Part shown: one piece after another, positions 1-12,537 of the stretch
How the letters are laid out: each line of letters opens with the position of its first letter
Position numbering within the stretch: position 1 is the stretch's first letter
Assembly: GCA_964020085.1 (NCBI GenBank)
Contig: OZ026597.1
Span: 4,145,394-4,209,393, forward strand
Length of the DNA stretch: 64,000 nucleotides
Direction of reading: 5' to 3'
From: Micromussa lordhowensis
Lineage: Eukaryota; Cnidaria; Anthozoa; Scleractinia; Lobophylliidae
Made by a program: the position numbers and the translations under genes
Notes under the pieces: generated by a model
The model's database searches: none
What the model was told of the DNA's origin: nothing
The model's input: only the letters and a program-made list of their open reading frames with translations

Positions 1-60
1 ACCAGTACAAACCTCGCTTTTAAATTTCTCCGGGCTAGTGTGGACAGGGCTTTGTTTCAG
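1..60. repeat. End of a dispersed TIR-type repeat
   Basis: The first bases contain a phrase ending gtgtggacagggct that closely resembles the right end of a repeat at about 44435-44472 (atgtgaacaggcct). Both are preceded by aaatttctcc. This suggests the window opens at the edge of a degraded inverted-repeat element lying in an upstream intron of the thrombospondin gene. Only one end is visible, so the family is uncertain. Confidence 0.35.
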
Positions 61-110
61 TCAAGCTTTATTCTTATTGCTCTTTTGCTCTCTGTTTTTC
101 TCTGTTACAG

Positions 111-3100
111 TCATCTGACTCTCAGACCATCAGGCGGCACCTGGAGGAGTGTGGTTATTGCAATGGTAAGGGCCACAAAGAAGCGGGTCCTTCCCTGCCA
201 AACCAGCAACAAATTGACTTCTGCTCTGAAGAACACGATTCCTGTGACAAGAACGCTGACTGTATTGTGACTGAAGGAGGAAGAGCCTTTATTTGCCAAG
301 TATAAAATTAATCCTTTAGATCTCAAGAATACTTACCTTTCGCCAGCTTTTCTCGTTTTTTTTGTATTACGATGTTACGTCACGTTTATCGCAGGTTCGC
401 AGGTTCGTAGGTTCGTAGGCTCGAAGGCTCGTAGGCTCGTAGGCTCGTAGGCTCGTAGGCTCGTAGGCTCGTAGGCTCGTAGGCTCGTAGGCTCGTAGGC
501 TCGTAGGCTCGAAGGTTCGTAGGTCCGTTCGTCCGTTCGTCCGTCCGACCCTCAATCTGTGTGTCAATTTTCGTTCGTTCGTTGCTTAGCTCGCTCGTAG
601 GCTCGTAGGCTCGTAGGCTCGTACGTTCGTAGGCTCGTAGGTTCGTAGGTCCGTTCGTCCGTTCGTCCGACCCTTAATCTGTCTGTCAATTTTTTCGTTC
701 GTTCGTTCCTTAGCTCGCTCGCTCTTTCGTCCGTTCGTTCATTTTTCTGCCTGCCTGCCTGCCTTTCACTCTCTCGCTTCCCGTCCTTTTGTTTCGTTTC
801 TTTGTGGTTCGTTCGTTTCTTGTTCAGTTCCTACCTATTTGCAGGTACAAAGTCATTGCTTCTATTTTCGCTTTCTTTTGGTATTTTGTCATCTCTCATT
901 TACAGCCTTTATTGTTTACATGTTTAAGGCTTTCGGTTTTCAATTTCAGTGTAAGATTGGTTATGGAGGTAATGGGAAATACTGTGGGCTGGACACTGAC
1001 TTGGATGGTATCCCAGATGCTAAACTGGCGTGTGACGATCGCTTGTGTGTCAAGGTGAGAGCTAGCGAGAAAATGCTCAAGCCTCCCTGCAAGCCGACCT
1101 CGCATCATCAAAGCTGCGGCCAAGCTGTTGTATCGTATACGTTTATTCAGCGTAGAGTGTACATGCATTTATTTAGAAGTTCTTTACCGTAAAATTCCAA
1201 AAGTAACGACCCCGACGCGGGTAACTTCAAACAATTGTTGCCGCTGGTAAATAGCGCTCCCCTCCCCCGACAGTAGCGAGCCCACCTCTATCCCAGTCCC
1301 AAGCGCGAAAATTTCTTTATCTCACTGAAAATTTCTCCTTTAAGACGAAGCTAACCGTTGCACTCGCGATAGCCGTTTTGTAAGATCTATCAGAAGTCCA
1401 TTTATCTGAGCTGATTTATATTACGAAAAGTGCTTCGCTTGAGAGAAATGAGGATAAAACAAAGCAGCAAGCATCAAAACGAATTATTAATTATTGTAGA
1501 GGAAAAGAATCGAATGAAAGATATAAAGTGGGTGCAGGTCATGGGTTAGTGGTAATTCGTGGCAAGGTAGAGACAGGAAGGATATCGCTGTAAATCTTTT
1601 GGTAGGGGTTTGCGGATGGGGCACTGAAACCCTTACCCTATGCATGATCGGCTTGATTTTGTAACCCTATTCTTGACTGGGCATCAAAAACCCCTACCCT
1701 ATCCTCCCAGGCTAGCTATTTCCAAGGGTGATGTAGCAGCTCTCCTAAGGTCTCACATGATTGGCTTGCTACCCTTTGAGAGTACAATAGAACAAACAAC
1801 AGAAACAATGCCCCTATCCCTAACACAATAGCAGCTGCTACAATGATAAAACAAAAGCAGCTTTGGAGAGCTGCTACACTACTGATTTCCAATGCAGAAA
1901 CCTTATTACAGTCGTAGAGCCCTGTTCTAGACTAAATTATTTACACATTGGCCAGTTTCCCAGTCTCTTATACCCTACCCTAGACCAAAGCTGTATGATT
2001 TCTATCCCCTATCCCAGACTAAACTGCTTGAAAACCACACCCTTCACAGCGGCACATACCCATATAGCTTATAATGGGAGTGCACCCCTCTCCAAGGGTT
2101 GCACTGGACAGAACTGATGACCATTCGTGTGGTCCCATTTCTCTTTAGGGTTTAACGCTCCTGAAGAAAATGCTTGGGTTTATTCCCAGCACTCCAAATT
2201 GCTTCAGATGTAATTCTATACATTCCAGCTGAGAATTGAAGACATCGGCTTGCCAAAAGAGCGCAAAGTCTTGTCGTCGACTCGATACATTTGTGTCAAA
2301 TTGCAATGAAAGCGTAGAAGAGTTAACGAGACTTTATCGTGTTGGCATGCGAGAGTAACCTTGGTTAAATCTTCATGACTCTTTGACTCTCGTTTCCATG
2401 GTGAATGAATAACTAATAATGCGCTTGTTTGGAATTTCATCAACTTGACATTTTGCTCGCTAAAATTCGTTTGCATTGGTTTTTTTTCAATGTACTGTTA
2501 ATTCTCCTTCCAGTTTGACACCTCCTTAAAGTTTGCTTATGCACTTGTCTTAGATTTTTTCGAATGGTCTTTATCAGGATAACTGCCCTAACCTTCCCAA
2601 CGCGGGACAAGAAGATGTCGATGAGGACTTCCAAGGGGACGCCTGTGATTCTGATGCAGACAATGACGGCGTACTCAATTCCCATCCGGTTGGTATTGAT
2701 ACATTTTCTGCTTATCAGATTTGAGTTCACGTAAAAAGCAATTGTCGCCCATTTAACAGTTGCAAGCAGTATCATGACTTGGGCAAGAATCTGATAGGCT
2801 GGGTATTATATACTGATCACAAGTTGAATTACGGTTGGTGTACAATGATAGCGTTTTTATAATCTAATGATATATCGAGTTGGAGTAAGAAACTTTATTA
2901 TATGGCTTGCGTTTGTAGCCGATATAACGAGCGCTCTGATTGGCTAATACTAGGGCATTATTCTCCCGTAATGCCCACGAACCGATTACGGGCCTGCAAA
3001 AGCCAAGGAAAAAAAATATAATAAACAAGTTATTAACCTCGAAAGTTCGGTCTTTACGGGAAAATCTCACTCTCGGTAAATATTATATGACTTGGTTTGT

Positions 3101-6100
3101 AGCCGATATAACATGCACTCTGAACGGCTAATTCTAGGGCGTTATTCTCCCGTAATGCCCACGTGTCGATTACGGGCCCGAAAAACCAAAGTAAAAATCC
3201 CTATAATAAACAAATTATTAGCCTCGAACGTTCGGTCTTTACGGGAATATCTCAAACCTCGGCCTTGCGCCGTATTGACCTCACTATCACTCGGTCAATA
3301 TAGCAATGTCTCTCTCTGAGATTTTCCGGTAAAGACATTACCTCTCACATTACTTCTCCCTTCTCTGTAACATAAATGGGTACCTTCGAGTTCTTAGAGA
3401 AATATGATAAACTTGTTGGGATAGCCTGCGATGCTGGGGGGGGGGGGGGGGGGAGGTCATACTTCAAAAATCAGGGGGAAGTTCATACTACAAAAAGGCA
3501 CTCAATTCCACTATGCCACTCCAAGCTGAAAACTCGTGTTTTTTTTCGTTTCGTCTAAGGACAACTGTCCGTTTAGGCCCAATCCTGATCAAAAGGATAG
3601 TGACAGAGACAGAATAGGGGACGAGTGTGACAGCTGTCCTTTCACAGAAAACGCAAACCAGGAAGCGACTTGTCTTGTCGATAGAGATTATGACGGTGAG
3701 TTCATTACTAATACTTGCAAAAAAATTTCGGGCATTTTATTTCGGCATCTAATTCTGGGACACTTTTATCTCATTTTGGACGAATTTTGGACAAAAATTT
3801 CGGACACTTTGTTGAAACGTTGAAGCCATGAAATACGATTTAGACTGGCATCTGTGGAAATGAATATTTTCAGTATTATTTCGTGACGCAAAACGATATT
3901 GTAGTGAAGCAAGCTTGTTTCGGTAATCTTCCTCAGTGCTAGTTCACAAACGAATCTTGTTATCGTTCTCAGGCCTGTCGCACGTTGTTCAAGAATATAC
4001 CAACATTAGCGCGAGTAGAGAAAGCTAGGCGACTCTTGTCGTAACCTCTGATTCGGTTGCGTACCGCTAGGTGTTGGAGAAAAGGACAATTGCCCCAATG
4101 TAGCCAACCCAGACCAGAGGGATTCTGATCAAGACGGGCTGGGAGATGCCTGCGACAACTGCAAGTACAAACACAATCCCAGTCAGGTTAGCCTACGAGC
4201 TACATACAAAAAACTGAACCGTTTTGTTTTATAGCGGAGAGTCGTCGCTGGTCAGGCTGGAAGAGCGGTGTAATTTTGAGCTCTCTCGCCCATTCCTCAA
4301 TATACCACACCTTCCGCGCACCTATTTATGGATATTGGTAAGGAAAAAACTTGATATAAGAAAGCTTGAGCAATGACGAAGGCGACCTCGTGGACAACGC
4401 TCAGTAAATAATGAATATATATTTTACCTTCGAATTTCGCAATTGTCTAGATCTGTTAAGTGCGCTTATTGGTCTCAGAACTTGCTGAAGCTAACAATGT
4501 AACGACAGCGTTCAATTCCAATGAAAATACGAAAATTAGCCGCTGTCGTTCGCGCTCTCCAAAACACGCTCTTGTTTTGCAGAGGACGGCAAAGAAATAA
4601 AAAAAAAGATTTATAACGAACGTGCACAGCTATTGTTTTGCTAATTAAACCTTTTGCTTGGCGTCGTTCTCGTTGCCATTGTCGTCGTGGTTTGCTTGAG
4701 CTCTGAAAGTGCTGTTGTTTCTATGGGTTTAATTTATCCACAGCTTGATGGTGACAACGATCTGGTAGGAGATGCATGTGACAATAATTACGACACGTGA
4801 GTTGTGCTTCTGCTATCTAACTTGGTGTGACTGTGCCTAACGAACTTGTTGTGACTGTGCCTAGACATTTTGAGTGGAACATTTCAAGGGTTTGCTTTCT
4901 ACGCTAAACATAAGAAACGAACGAAATCTTATCTTCTACTGTGGCATTACTTTTAGGGTGTCTTAACATCAATCAACAGACCAGAGCGGTTTATCTTTAC
5001 AAAACATTGCGATATACAATATACGACAACACGTATTTTTTACATGAAGAGTACAAAAATGTCTGCACACGAGCCAAGTGCCCGATCAGGCCGGAACGTA
5101 TTCACGTTTCTGTAGCACGAAGCGACTATAGGAGTATTTCTACTCCACCCTGGATGGGATGCTAGTCCTTCAATCAGAAAACGTCTTTGAGTTGGGAGGT
5201 ATAACAGTAGTATTTGCATGTAGTTGCTGTGTGTTCTGGTGATTGTACTACTGCTTCAGTCGTTTTCTCTTTCTATATGACTGCAGGGATAAAGATGGAG
5301 TTCAAAATAACATAGACAACTGTCCGCGGATACCAAACCCTGGCCAACTGGACACTGATGGCGATCAAATAGGTAAAATGGGCTCTATTTAGGATTGAAA
5401 TAAGAAACCTTGTATATCTTCTCTCATATAAACCCATCCCTTATGGCAATTGCCCTTGAAGGCGATCATAAGCTTGCTATTCTTACTATTCAGTAGACAA
5501 ACTAGCATGAGATTTCGCCAGATCAGTGGCAAGGGATGAAAATTCAAGTTAAGTGCCTCCAAGAGTCAGGTGAACATGAAAAGTTTCGTATTTAAGCTCG
5601 CCCGAACCCCGAGAATTGAGCAAGCGTTCAGGTTTCCAAACTCCTCAACTAATACACCTTCTAAAATGGCCACTATTTTGGTGCTCTTTTGTTTGCCTTA
5701 AAATTAGCCCTTGTTGCCTCGTTCTTAAACTCGAAATTCAAAAGAATATTTTCCCTTGAACGAGGCAACAAGGGCTAATTTGCAAGCAAACAAAAGAACA
5801 CTAAAATGGCAGTCATTTTGGAAAAAGGTGTATCGGAATGGAAGATAAGGCAAAGAAACTCCAAGGCCAAGAGATCAAAGTAACCACTTACTAAAATACG
5901 CTTGATTCAGTGATTGATACCAGTTTTAGCAAACACATAACCTACTCGGTGATTTCTTGAAAGCTAGCTGCACTGATTTCTTTTTCTTGCAGGCGATGCT
6001 TGCGACTATGACGATGATAATGATAAAGTTTTTGATGAACAAGACAACTGTCCACTGGTCTACAACCCTGATCAGCAAGATACTGATAGTAAGTGTTGAA

Positions 6101-9100
6101 CGCTTTGCTTGCAATTAGGAGCTTGCGGCTTTCTGGAGATCTAGCGTTACGGCCTTAAATACAGCTGGTGCGCCTAAAATTCAAATTGACCAATCAGGAT
6201 TCAGCAGGCGGGAAAACCTCCTGTCCTGTCAAGACGTCAACGTATATTAACAGCACTGAAGTCGGGCAACGTTTTTCACTGGAGACGGCATTGAATATTA
6301 ACGAAAAGGGATTTTCTATCCCAAAAATTGACAAAAACTATATCAGATTGTAAAAAAGTGAAAAATATGAAACATTTTGTGTCTCCAAGCTTTTTAATTT
6401 GGCCCCAAAATTGGGTCGTCTGCGTCCGGTTACTCACTGGTCGCTCGTCGAGTGTCGCTAGGTAGGATAACGCTTGTGTTATTTTGAACAAAACATGTTG
6501 TTCTTTGTCAAACTAAACACAGAGTTCTCGAGTGAAGTATGAAAAGAGACCAAAGCAACTTCATTTGTGTTAGCCGCGAATAGCTCTTTTCACGGTTAAC
6601 GTTTCTCATTTGCATCACAATATAATCTAGCTCCGGTATGTGAGGCAATTTCGGGCTATTTTGTAGTTTTAACCGCGAAATTGCCTCGCATCCACGCTGG
6701 ATTACACTGTAATGCAAATGAGAAAAACTAACCGTGAAAAGGGCTATTCCAACATAAACGATACTGATGCGCATGACCATCAAAGCGGTAATCCACAGAA
6801 CTCGCAACCGACCAGCTCTCAGTGGCATCCGTCATTAGCTTAGTGGATAGAGCAAACCAAAAAGCAGCTATCCTGCCAAGGTGCGAGTTTCTCTTCACAA
6901 TTCTTTAAAAGACCCTAGTCAGGCTCCTCCATTTTCGATGACGTCAAAATAATTGATATTGCATGGTGAAGCGAAATCCGTATTGCCTTATTGTAAGTTG
7001 TGTCCTGAAATATGTTTTAGTTTCATAAGTAGTTTTACAGTGATTTCCTTCGTTTCGACATGCTCCGAATAAAATGTAATAGGCAAACTCTCGCATCTAA
7101 ACAAAAACAAAGGTGTGGCTGTTATACAGTCTCCAAAGTCACTGTCCGCAACACTGTTTATATGCAGTTGACAATTCCTTTACACCTGTAATTTGGTTTT
7201 ATCAACTGGGTTGATAATGTGAATTGGTCACCGTAAAGAGATTCGGAAGCTGACGTTTCGAGCGTTAGCGTTAGCCCTTACGTCAGCTTCGGAATCTCTT
7301 TACGGTGGCCAATTCACATGATCAACCCAGTTGATAAAACAAATTATCTTGTAATACTCCCACCGACGCAGCACCACATTTTCTTTAGAAACTTGCCCCC
7401 TTTATTCCCTTATACCTGTGCTTGATAGAAGAATGTTGCGATTACCTTTTGAGGCTGAATCCTTTCAAGCTGTATTTTCAACTGCTTCTTATTTGTTTGC
7501 TCCTCAGCTGACGGTGTAGGAGACAGCTGTTCATCGGACTATGACGGCGATCACATCCCGGACACAGAGGACGCTTGTCCCAACAACAATGAGATCACTC
7601 GGGCCGACTTCAGAGAGCCCCAAACCGTATCTTTGGACCCCTATGGTGATTCACAAGTGGACCCAGAGTGGAAAGTCAGCAACGAGGTATTACGTGGCAG
7701 CAGTTGTTTTTTATTTTTCAATATATCAGTGCAATGATTAATTTCTGTACATCAAGGGAAAAATCTGCTTCGAGTCGATCGCTTGGAGCGCTATTATTAC
7801 AGGAGAGCGTGGAGGACGAATGGTTGTCGCACGGCAGCCATTACCCCGACACTGGACACTGGAACGTGGACAGTGGACACTGGACACTGGATTCAGTGTG
7901 GTCCGCGTTTTAATTTGTTCTTGGAGAGCAAGACACTAGCTTACTCTCGTGTTTCCCGCTCTGCAGTTCAAGTACAAGCGGATTGTCGAGGGAACGTGAC
8001 AGATGGCTAAGTGGTAACCTGGGATGATGGAGCGACCTATTAAAGGGAAGATGAGCAATACTGCAGTCGCTTAATTTTGCAGACACTGCCGAGGCAACTT
8101 GCTTCTCCAATTCATTACACTAGGCCTGAGCTTTCATCTATTCAGTTGCTCGAACAAAACTCTTGTATATACCAAAAAAATATATATTAAGGATAGTGAA
8201 AAACTGAAGAATAAATTACTGTTTAAATAGGTCATTTCCCAGTTCCCTTTTGCCTCTGCCTCATAACGAGTCTGCGTGTGGATACTGGTGTTTCACTGGC
8301 CTGCCTGCATATCCGTTTTCATTAAAATAAAACTCACGTTGATACGAAAATTTCAAGTAGAAGAACCGCAAAACCTTTCAGCTGGGTGATTGTGAAATGG
8401 TGTTTAGATCACCAAGGTTAAGTTGAATTTAATTATGGTACCTAACATATTTTAACCCTGTCGATTCCGTTAAAGGGCGCTGACATTTGCGAACTCAAGA
8501 ACAGCGATCCTGGACTAGCTCTTGGTAAGACCAAAGACAGTCTGTTACAGTACTCTGCTATACAGTTTCAAGTTTTGATTTGCCTCGTGAAGTTAATTAT
8601 GTCAGAAATCTCATTTGAAACCGTGAAGTATCTTCAGGGTACCCTGCGCTGCAGCCGTAAATGGAGAAGACGAAGGGCGAAAAACGCAAAAACATTCCCC
8701 TCCTTCCATCCCCGCTCCCCCCGTCTCCCCCAGGTCTCTCCCCCCCGCCACCCCCGCTTTACAACTTCTACACTGGCTCTTCAGGGAATCTGTGTAAGTC
8801 TGCCTTCGCTCACGTGTGGTAGAAATTACCTTCTTGAAACGAAATGCTAAAAGGAATCTTTAGTGCTGTAAGCTTAAAAGCTTATCCTGACCCTGTTTAA
8901 TATCCTTATCGCATTTAGCTGGTGTCATTAAAGAAATTTTTCAAATAGCACCCATTTACAACAATTGCTGGGTTCAGTTCATTAACTGTCAGTCTCAGGG
9001 TAAATTGATCAACTGTGAGGATGATTTTTCCGTCTGGTTTGACCATCTAGACTGCAGAAAACGTTAATGAAAGCCCTGCATCTCTCTTACCCCGACAGGT

Positions 9101-11668
9101 CGCAGTCGCTTTTCTGGAGTTGATTTCTCAGGCACGTTGTTTATAAACAATGATGACGATGATGACTTCGCGGGTATCGTGTTCAGCTATCAGAGTAGCA
9201 GCGCATTCTATGTGATCACGTGGAAGAAGAAACGTCAGACATATTGGGAGAAAACACCATTTCCTGCTATTGCTGAGCCGGGACTGCAACTGAAGGTCAG
9301 TATCTGACGGACGTGCACGCTGGTATGCTAATAGAAAATCTATAGGGTGAATAAAAACGAAAGAAATTGTTATCCCGGTTGATGCGTGACACTTGCATCA
9401 ACGTACGTTCAAAAGAAAATGAACTGAAATAACCGATGGCATAGAAATTTGTAGAAGTGTCACATTGTGAAAAATCACAAACGTTTCCGGCATAGTCCTT
9501 CATCAGTGTGAAAACCGTTAAGTTCGCGCGACTGTTCTGTTCTGATATGTAGTCTTTCTCAGAACAAGCATTAGAGAGCTTTAGCAAACCACGACGGCAA
9601 CGGCAACGAGAACGCGACCAGAAAAAGTGTTTAATGAGTAGAACAATGGTTGCACGTGCGTTATAAATCTTTTTGTATATTTTTTGTACATAGGTGAAAT
9701 GACTAAGGCCCGTCCACACGTATCCGGAGATCTTTGAATCCGCAACATTTTCTTTCCGGATTAAAAAATTTCCCCGTCCACACGTAACGTATTTATGGAG
9801 AGCGGATTAAAAATATCTGGATTCGCTGCCGAATTCGCCGGATGCGTGTGGACTGAAGCCGTATCCGGAAAGAAAAAGTTGCGGATTCAAGTTTTCGTAA
9901 TTTTATTTAAAATTGGACGCTGGCGTACTGCCGCCTCATTTTTAGCTTGAGCAAATTTTGAGCTTAAGACTGATAGGCGCACTGAACAGATCAAGACATC
10001 TGCGAAATTCGAAGGTAAACTATAGATTCATTTTTCACTTCGTGTTGCCATGGGAGTCGCCGTCCGCGTCATTGCTTAAGTTTTGTTAGCCGATCTACAG
10101 AGTTTAGATTAAATTACCGGTATATGAAGGAGCACCTATTTTGCTTCTGTTGAAAACGATTGCTGTTTAATTTGTTGATAGCTCATTGAAAACATCGTTC
10201 TTTAGAGCTAACACAGCGGACTGTGCAGTCGAACAATAATTATGTCAACTTTAGAACGTCTTTTAGTAAAGGAACTTCTTTCCTAAAGAACCGACTGGCG
10301 AAGTGTTACAGTTAGTTTCGATAACGCAGCCATTCACGTCTTAGACTGGAACTAGAAACTCTGTTCAAGAACTAGAAAGTCATTTCTAAAAAGTCCGCAG
10401 CAAAAGATGTTGCTCTATTTTCCCCGACAGCTACAAAACCAAAACCGGACTCCAGGTTTGGTGTACGTCCCTTGGCACTGGTCACGTGTTTTCCCTCGCT
10501 TTGCATTGGTTAGATGTTTTACTAGGCTTGGTGTCGACTATGCTTCGTTGTCCCTGGCGCCGTTTACAGTTACTCGCGCCTGACACCAATTACAGGTTTT
10601 GACGCACTTTCGCCGAATAATATTTTCCGCGCTTAACATATTTCACGTCTCCGCCTCGAATTACGAGTGGTTATTACATTTCTACCAGCCTATAAAGACC
10701 GCTTTACTTAAAACATTTTGTTTTAAATTTCTTTCAACACAGGCCGTCAATTCGAAGAGTGGCCCAAGTCAAACTCTTCGCAACGCTTTATGGAACTCCA
10801 AAAGTACCCCGGATGAGGTAACCGTGGTAACCGATATATTCAACGCTTGCACCTTTACGAAAATGTAGCTCAAAACCTGTTATTATTTCAGGTGAAAGTG
10901 CTGTGGTCGGATCCTTCGCAGACTCCGTGGCAGAATAAGACGGCTTACAGATGGGAACTGTATCATCGGCCGGCAGATGGGCTTATTAGGTATACAAGAT
11001 AATTTGGTTTTATCAACGGAGTTGATAACGTGAGTTGGCCACCGTAAAAATATTCGAAAGCTGACGTTTCGAGCCTTCGTCGGAGCGATTTCATTCGCTC
11101 CGACGAAGGGCTAACGCTCGAAACGTCAGCTTTCGAATCTCTTCACGGTAGCCAATTCACACTATCAACTCGGTTGATAAAACCAAATTATCTTGTAATA
11201 CTCCCCATCGACGCAGCACCACAGTTTCTTTAGAAATTTACCCCCTTCAATCAGTATTAGGTATACAGTTTGATTACAATACAGCTAAATCTAGAACTAT
11301 CATATAACTTCGGGTTCTCGTTATGCCGAGTTAAAATTGTTTAACCTGATAAATAAAAGGTTGCCCGTTGCTATGCTTTTCCGTACTTTTTACAGACTGC
11401 AAGTATATCGTGGTTCAGAGATGATGACTGATTCTGGAAACATCGAAGACAACACTCACTTGGGGGGTAGACTGGGTGTGTTTGGCTTCTCGCAGGCCAA
11501 AATCATCTGGTCAAACATGCGGCACAAATGTTCAGGTAATAAGTGGCTTATTTGTTTGGTTAACGTGAAGTTTTGGACCAGTTTTGAATTTTTAAACTGA
11601 CTTAAGCTCTTTTGTTTGCTATTGCAGAAAAAGTTCCTGAGTTCTTCAATTTTGTTAAAAAGAACTGA
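111..11668 (+). CDS. THBS: Thrombospondin, pentameric (COMP/TSP-4) type, 5'-partial, 15 exons
   Basis: Secreted calcium-binding matrix glycoprotein. Exons joined by GT-AG sites with consistent phase: 111-299, 950-1054, 2578-2688, 3560-3695, 4071-4186, 4744-4796, 5287-5372, 5993-6088, 7508-7686, 8476-8524, 9099-9295, 10743-10817, 10892-10989, 11396-11535, 11628-11668 (TGA). They total 1671 nt, 556 visible residues. Residues 12-17 read EECGYC, matching the Cys pair that locks the coiled coil of pentameric thrombospondins. Residues 38-75 form an EGF domain with six Cys at 38, 45, 51, 62, 64 and 75. About residues 78-357 are type 3 repeats with recurring DNCPxxxNPDQxDxDxDGxGDACD pattern that bind calcium. 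Residues from about 375 to the end are the L-type lectin-like TSP C-terminal domain, with [16 protein letters not shown] and [11 protein letters not shown] motifs and one NKT glycosylation site. The signal peptide, N-terminal domain and most of the coiled coil lie upstream of the window. No frameshift or stop is seen. Confidence 0.95.
391..745. repeat. GTAGGCTC 8-mer tandem array
   Basis: An intronic minisatellite in the thrombospondin gene. Clean copies of GTAGGCTC fill about 410-510 and restart at about 596-645. Each block is followed by a degenerate tail of GTTCGTCC-like units and by a shared phrase around 545-580 and 670-700, so the whole block itself looks duplicated with a period near 150 bp. 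Confidence 0.9.
2895..3256. repeat. Two direct tandem copies of a ~184-bp repeat
   Basis: The phrase gtttgtagccgatataac starts at 2911 and again at 3095, and the following 160 bases match well (shared cgttattctcccgtaatgcc, cgattacgggcc, cgttcggtctttacggg). A third inverted partial copy (tgagattttccggtaaagac) occurs at about 3316-3335, making a weak hairpin with 3233-3253. It lies in a thrombospondin intron and is probably a tandemly inserted non-autonomous element. Confidence 0.75.
3436..3453 (+). repeat. Poly-G tract of 18 bases
   Basis: Eighteen consecutive G residues in an intron, about 105 bases upstream of the thrombospondin exon that starts at 3560. Long G homopolymers are prone to length error in assemblies, so the exact number is uncertain. 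Confidence 0.9.
5035..5190 (-). mobile_element. RTE-type retroelement 3' tail
   Basis: Read on the minus strand this contains GACTAGCATCCCATCC, a hinge around AGTAGAAATACTCCT, then TCCGGCCTGATCGGGCAC and CTTGGCTCG. The same ordered phrases occur at 32230-32365 on the plus strand. The ATCCCATCCAGGG phrase is the familiar 3' end of RTE-clade LINEs and the SINEs that use them. No reverse transcriptase is attached. It is intronic to the thrombospondin gene. Confidence 0.65.
5652..5833. mobile_element. Inverted-repeat MITE, 182 bp
   Basis: Left arm atacaccttctaaaatggcc and right arm ending ggcagtcattttggaaaaaggtgtat are inverted copies, and the arms continue inward through ctcttttgtttgc and the phrase gttgcctcgttc. 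No coding capacity. Inserted in a thrombospondin intron. Confidence 0.85.
6579..6748. mobile_element. 170-bp palindromic MITE, family 1 copy A
   Basis: The ends read aatagctcttttcacggtta and taaccgtgaaaagggctatt and the arms extend through ctcatttgcat and attgcctc. A second copy lies at 29863-30029. It is a long hairpin with a short centre (ttttgtagtttta). Inserted in a thrombospondin intron, non-coding. Confidence 0.9.
7190..7405. mobile_element. Hairpin element with conserved right tail, family 2 copy A
   Basis: A roughly 160-bp inverted repeat with ends aatttggttttatcaac and gttgataaaacaaatt has a turn near cgagcgttagcgttagcc. It is followed by a non-palindromic tail (taatactcccaccgacgcag, then tttctttagaaacttgcccc). 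The second copy at 10996-11247 carries the same tail, so hairpin plus tail is one unit. Intronic to the thrombospondin gene. Confidence 0.88.
9716..9901. mobile_element. Degraded GGCCCGTCCACACG inverted-repeat element
   Basis: It starts with TAA then ggcccgtccacacgtatccg, like the PIF-type elements at 32541 and 59827. Internal inverted arms are tttgaatccgcaacattttc (about 9734) and gttgcggattcaag (about 9888). The expected outer right end is not found, so it looks truncated or decayed. Confidence 0.6.
10996..11247. mobile_element. Hairpin element with conserved right tail, family 2 copy B
   Basis: Outer arms aagataatttggttttatc and gataaaaccaaattatctt enclose a second, stronger inner hairpin around ccttcgtcggagcg and cgctccgacgaagg. 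The tail after 11194 matches copy A (gacgcagcaccacag, tttctttagaaattta). The left end begins only six bases into the intron whose donor is at 10990, so the element has become part of the 5' splice region of that thrombospondin intron. Confidence 0.88.
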
Positions 11669-11913
11669 ACTAGCTGACATTGTATTTAAACTGTCGCTAC
11701 GATGAAGGTTTTACAAACGTAAACAATGCTACAACAACGAAAATGCACTTCACACGAGAAGATGCAAACGACGCAAAGCGCGGAAAAATGAGTAACAGGT
11801 GCAAAGCTCGGGAAAATGTGTAACAGGCACAAAGCGCGGGAAACACGCGTGCACCGAATGGTGACTGACTTTGTTTTGCTTTTGATTGGTTGAAAACACA
11901 AAATCAATGTTCT

Positions 11914-11919
11914 AATAAA
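11914..11919 (+). promoter_or_regulatory. Candidate polyadenylation signal of thrombospondin
   Basis: AATAAA hexamer 246 bases downstream of the TGA at 11666-11668. It is the first canonical hexamer after the stop codon in an AT-rich region, so the assignment is plausible but unproven. Confidence 0.45.
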
Positions 11920-12515
11920 TAACAGAGGTTTTTCTATCCAATTACAAAGCCCAACCAAAACCAGCGCAGGCAAAATCATAATTTTTTAACAGTTAAGCGA
12001 GAAACACCTTAGATTCCACTACCAATACGTTAATTGGTAAAGTAGTTTTGTTTAGTTATGGGTGTGTCTCTATGTTGTCAAGTATGTGTACTGCGTTCGG
12101 TTCCACTCAATCTGAATTACGGAATTGAGTTAATTGTTATGTACATGTAGCGTTCTGCGAAATTCAATCAGCAGTAAATTACTCTGGTTTTCAAAAACTC
12201 CCTCGATTCAATTTTACAAAACAGCGAAAACGCGACAGAGAATTATATCGAAAGGTAGGGAAGACTTGTGCACAGTCTGTTGTTTTTCTGCGTGAAGAGA
12301 CGAGGGAATTCTTGTGTTTTATTGTTTCCCAAGCCTCCGGGGTTGGCCGGCCACAAGTTTGCCTTGGTGTTAACGTTTTGATATTTAACGTACGTTTAGG
12401 TTGACGAAATTTTCAAAATATAATAAATGACTTGTCATGTGTTGTTAGTACTTTGTTGCAACACAAGTGAACACTTATTTATAGTTTTGCTGGTGCAAGA
12501 AATACGCCTTGCTTT

Positions 12516-12537
12516 GGGGGTGGGGGTAGGGGAGGGG
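12516..12537 (+). other. Canonical G-quadruplex motif
   Basis: Four G runs in the pattern G5-N1-G5-N2-G4-N1-G4. Loops of one to two bases and runs of at least four G predict a very stable intramolecular quadruplex. It lies about 850 bases downstream of the thrombospondin stop codon. Confidence 0.8.

Noticed and set aside
391..745. CRISPR-like array
   Set aside because: Units are contiguous 8-mers without spacers in an animal intron; it is a minisatellite.
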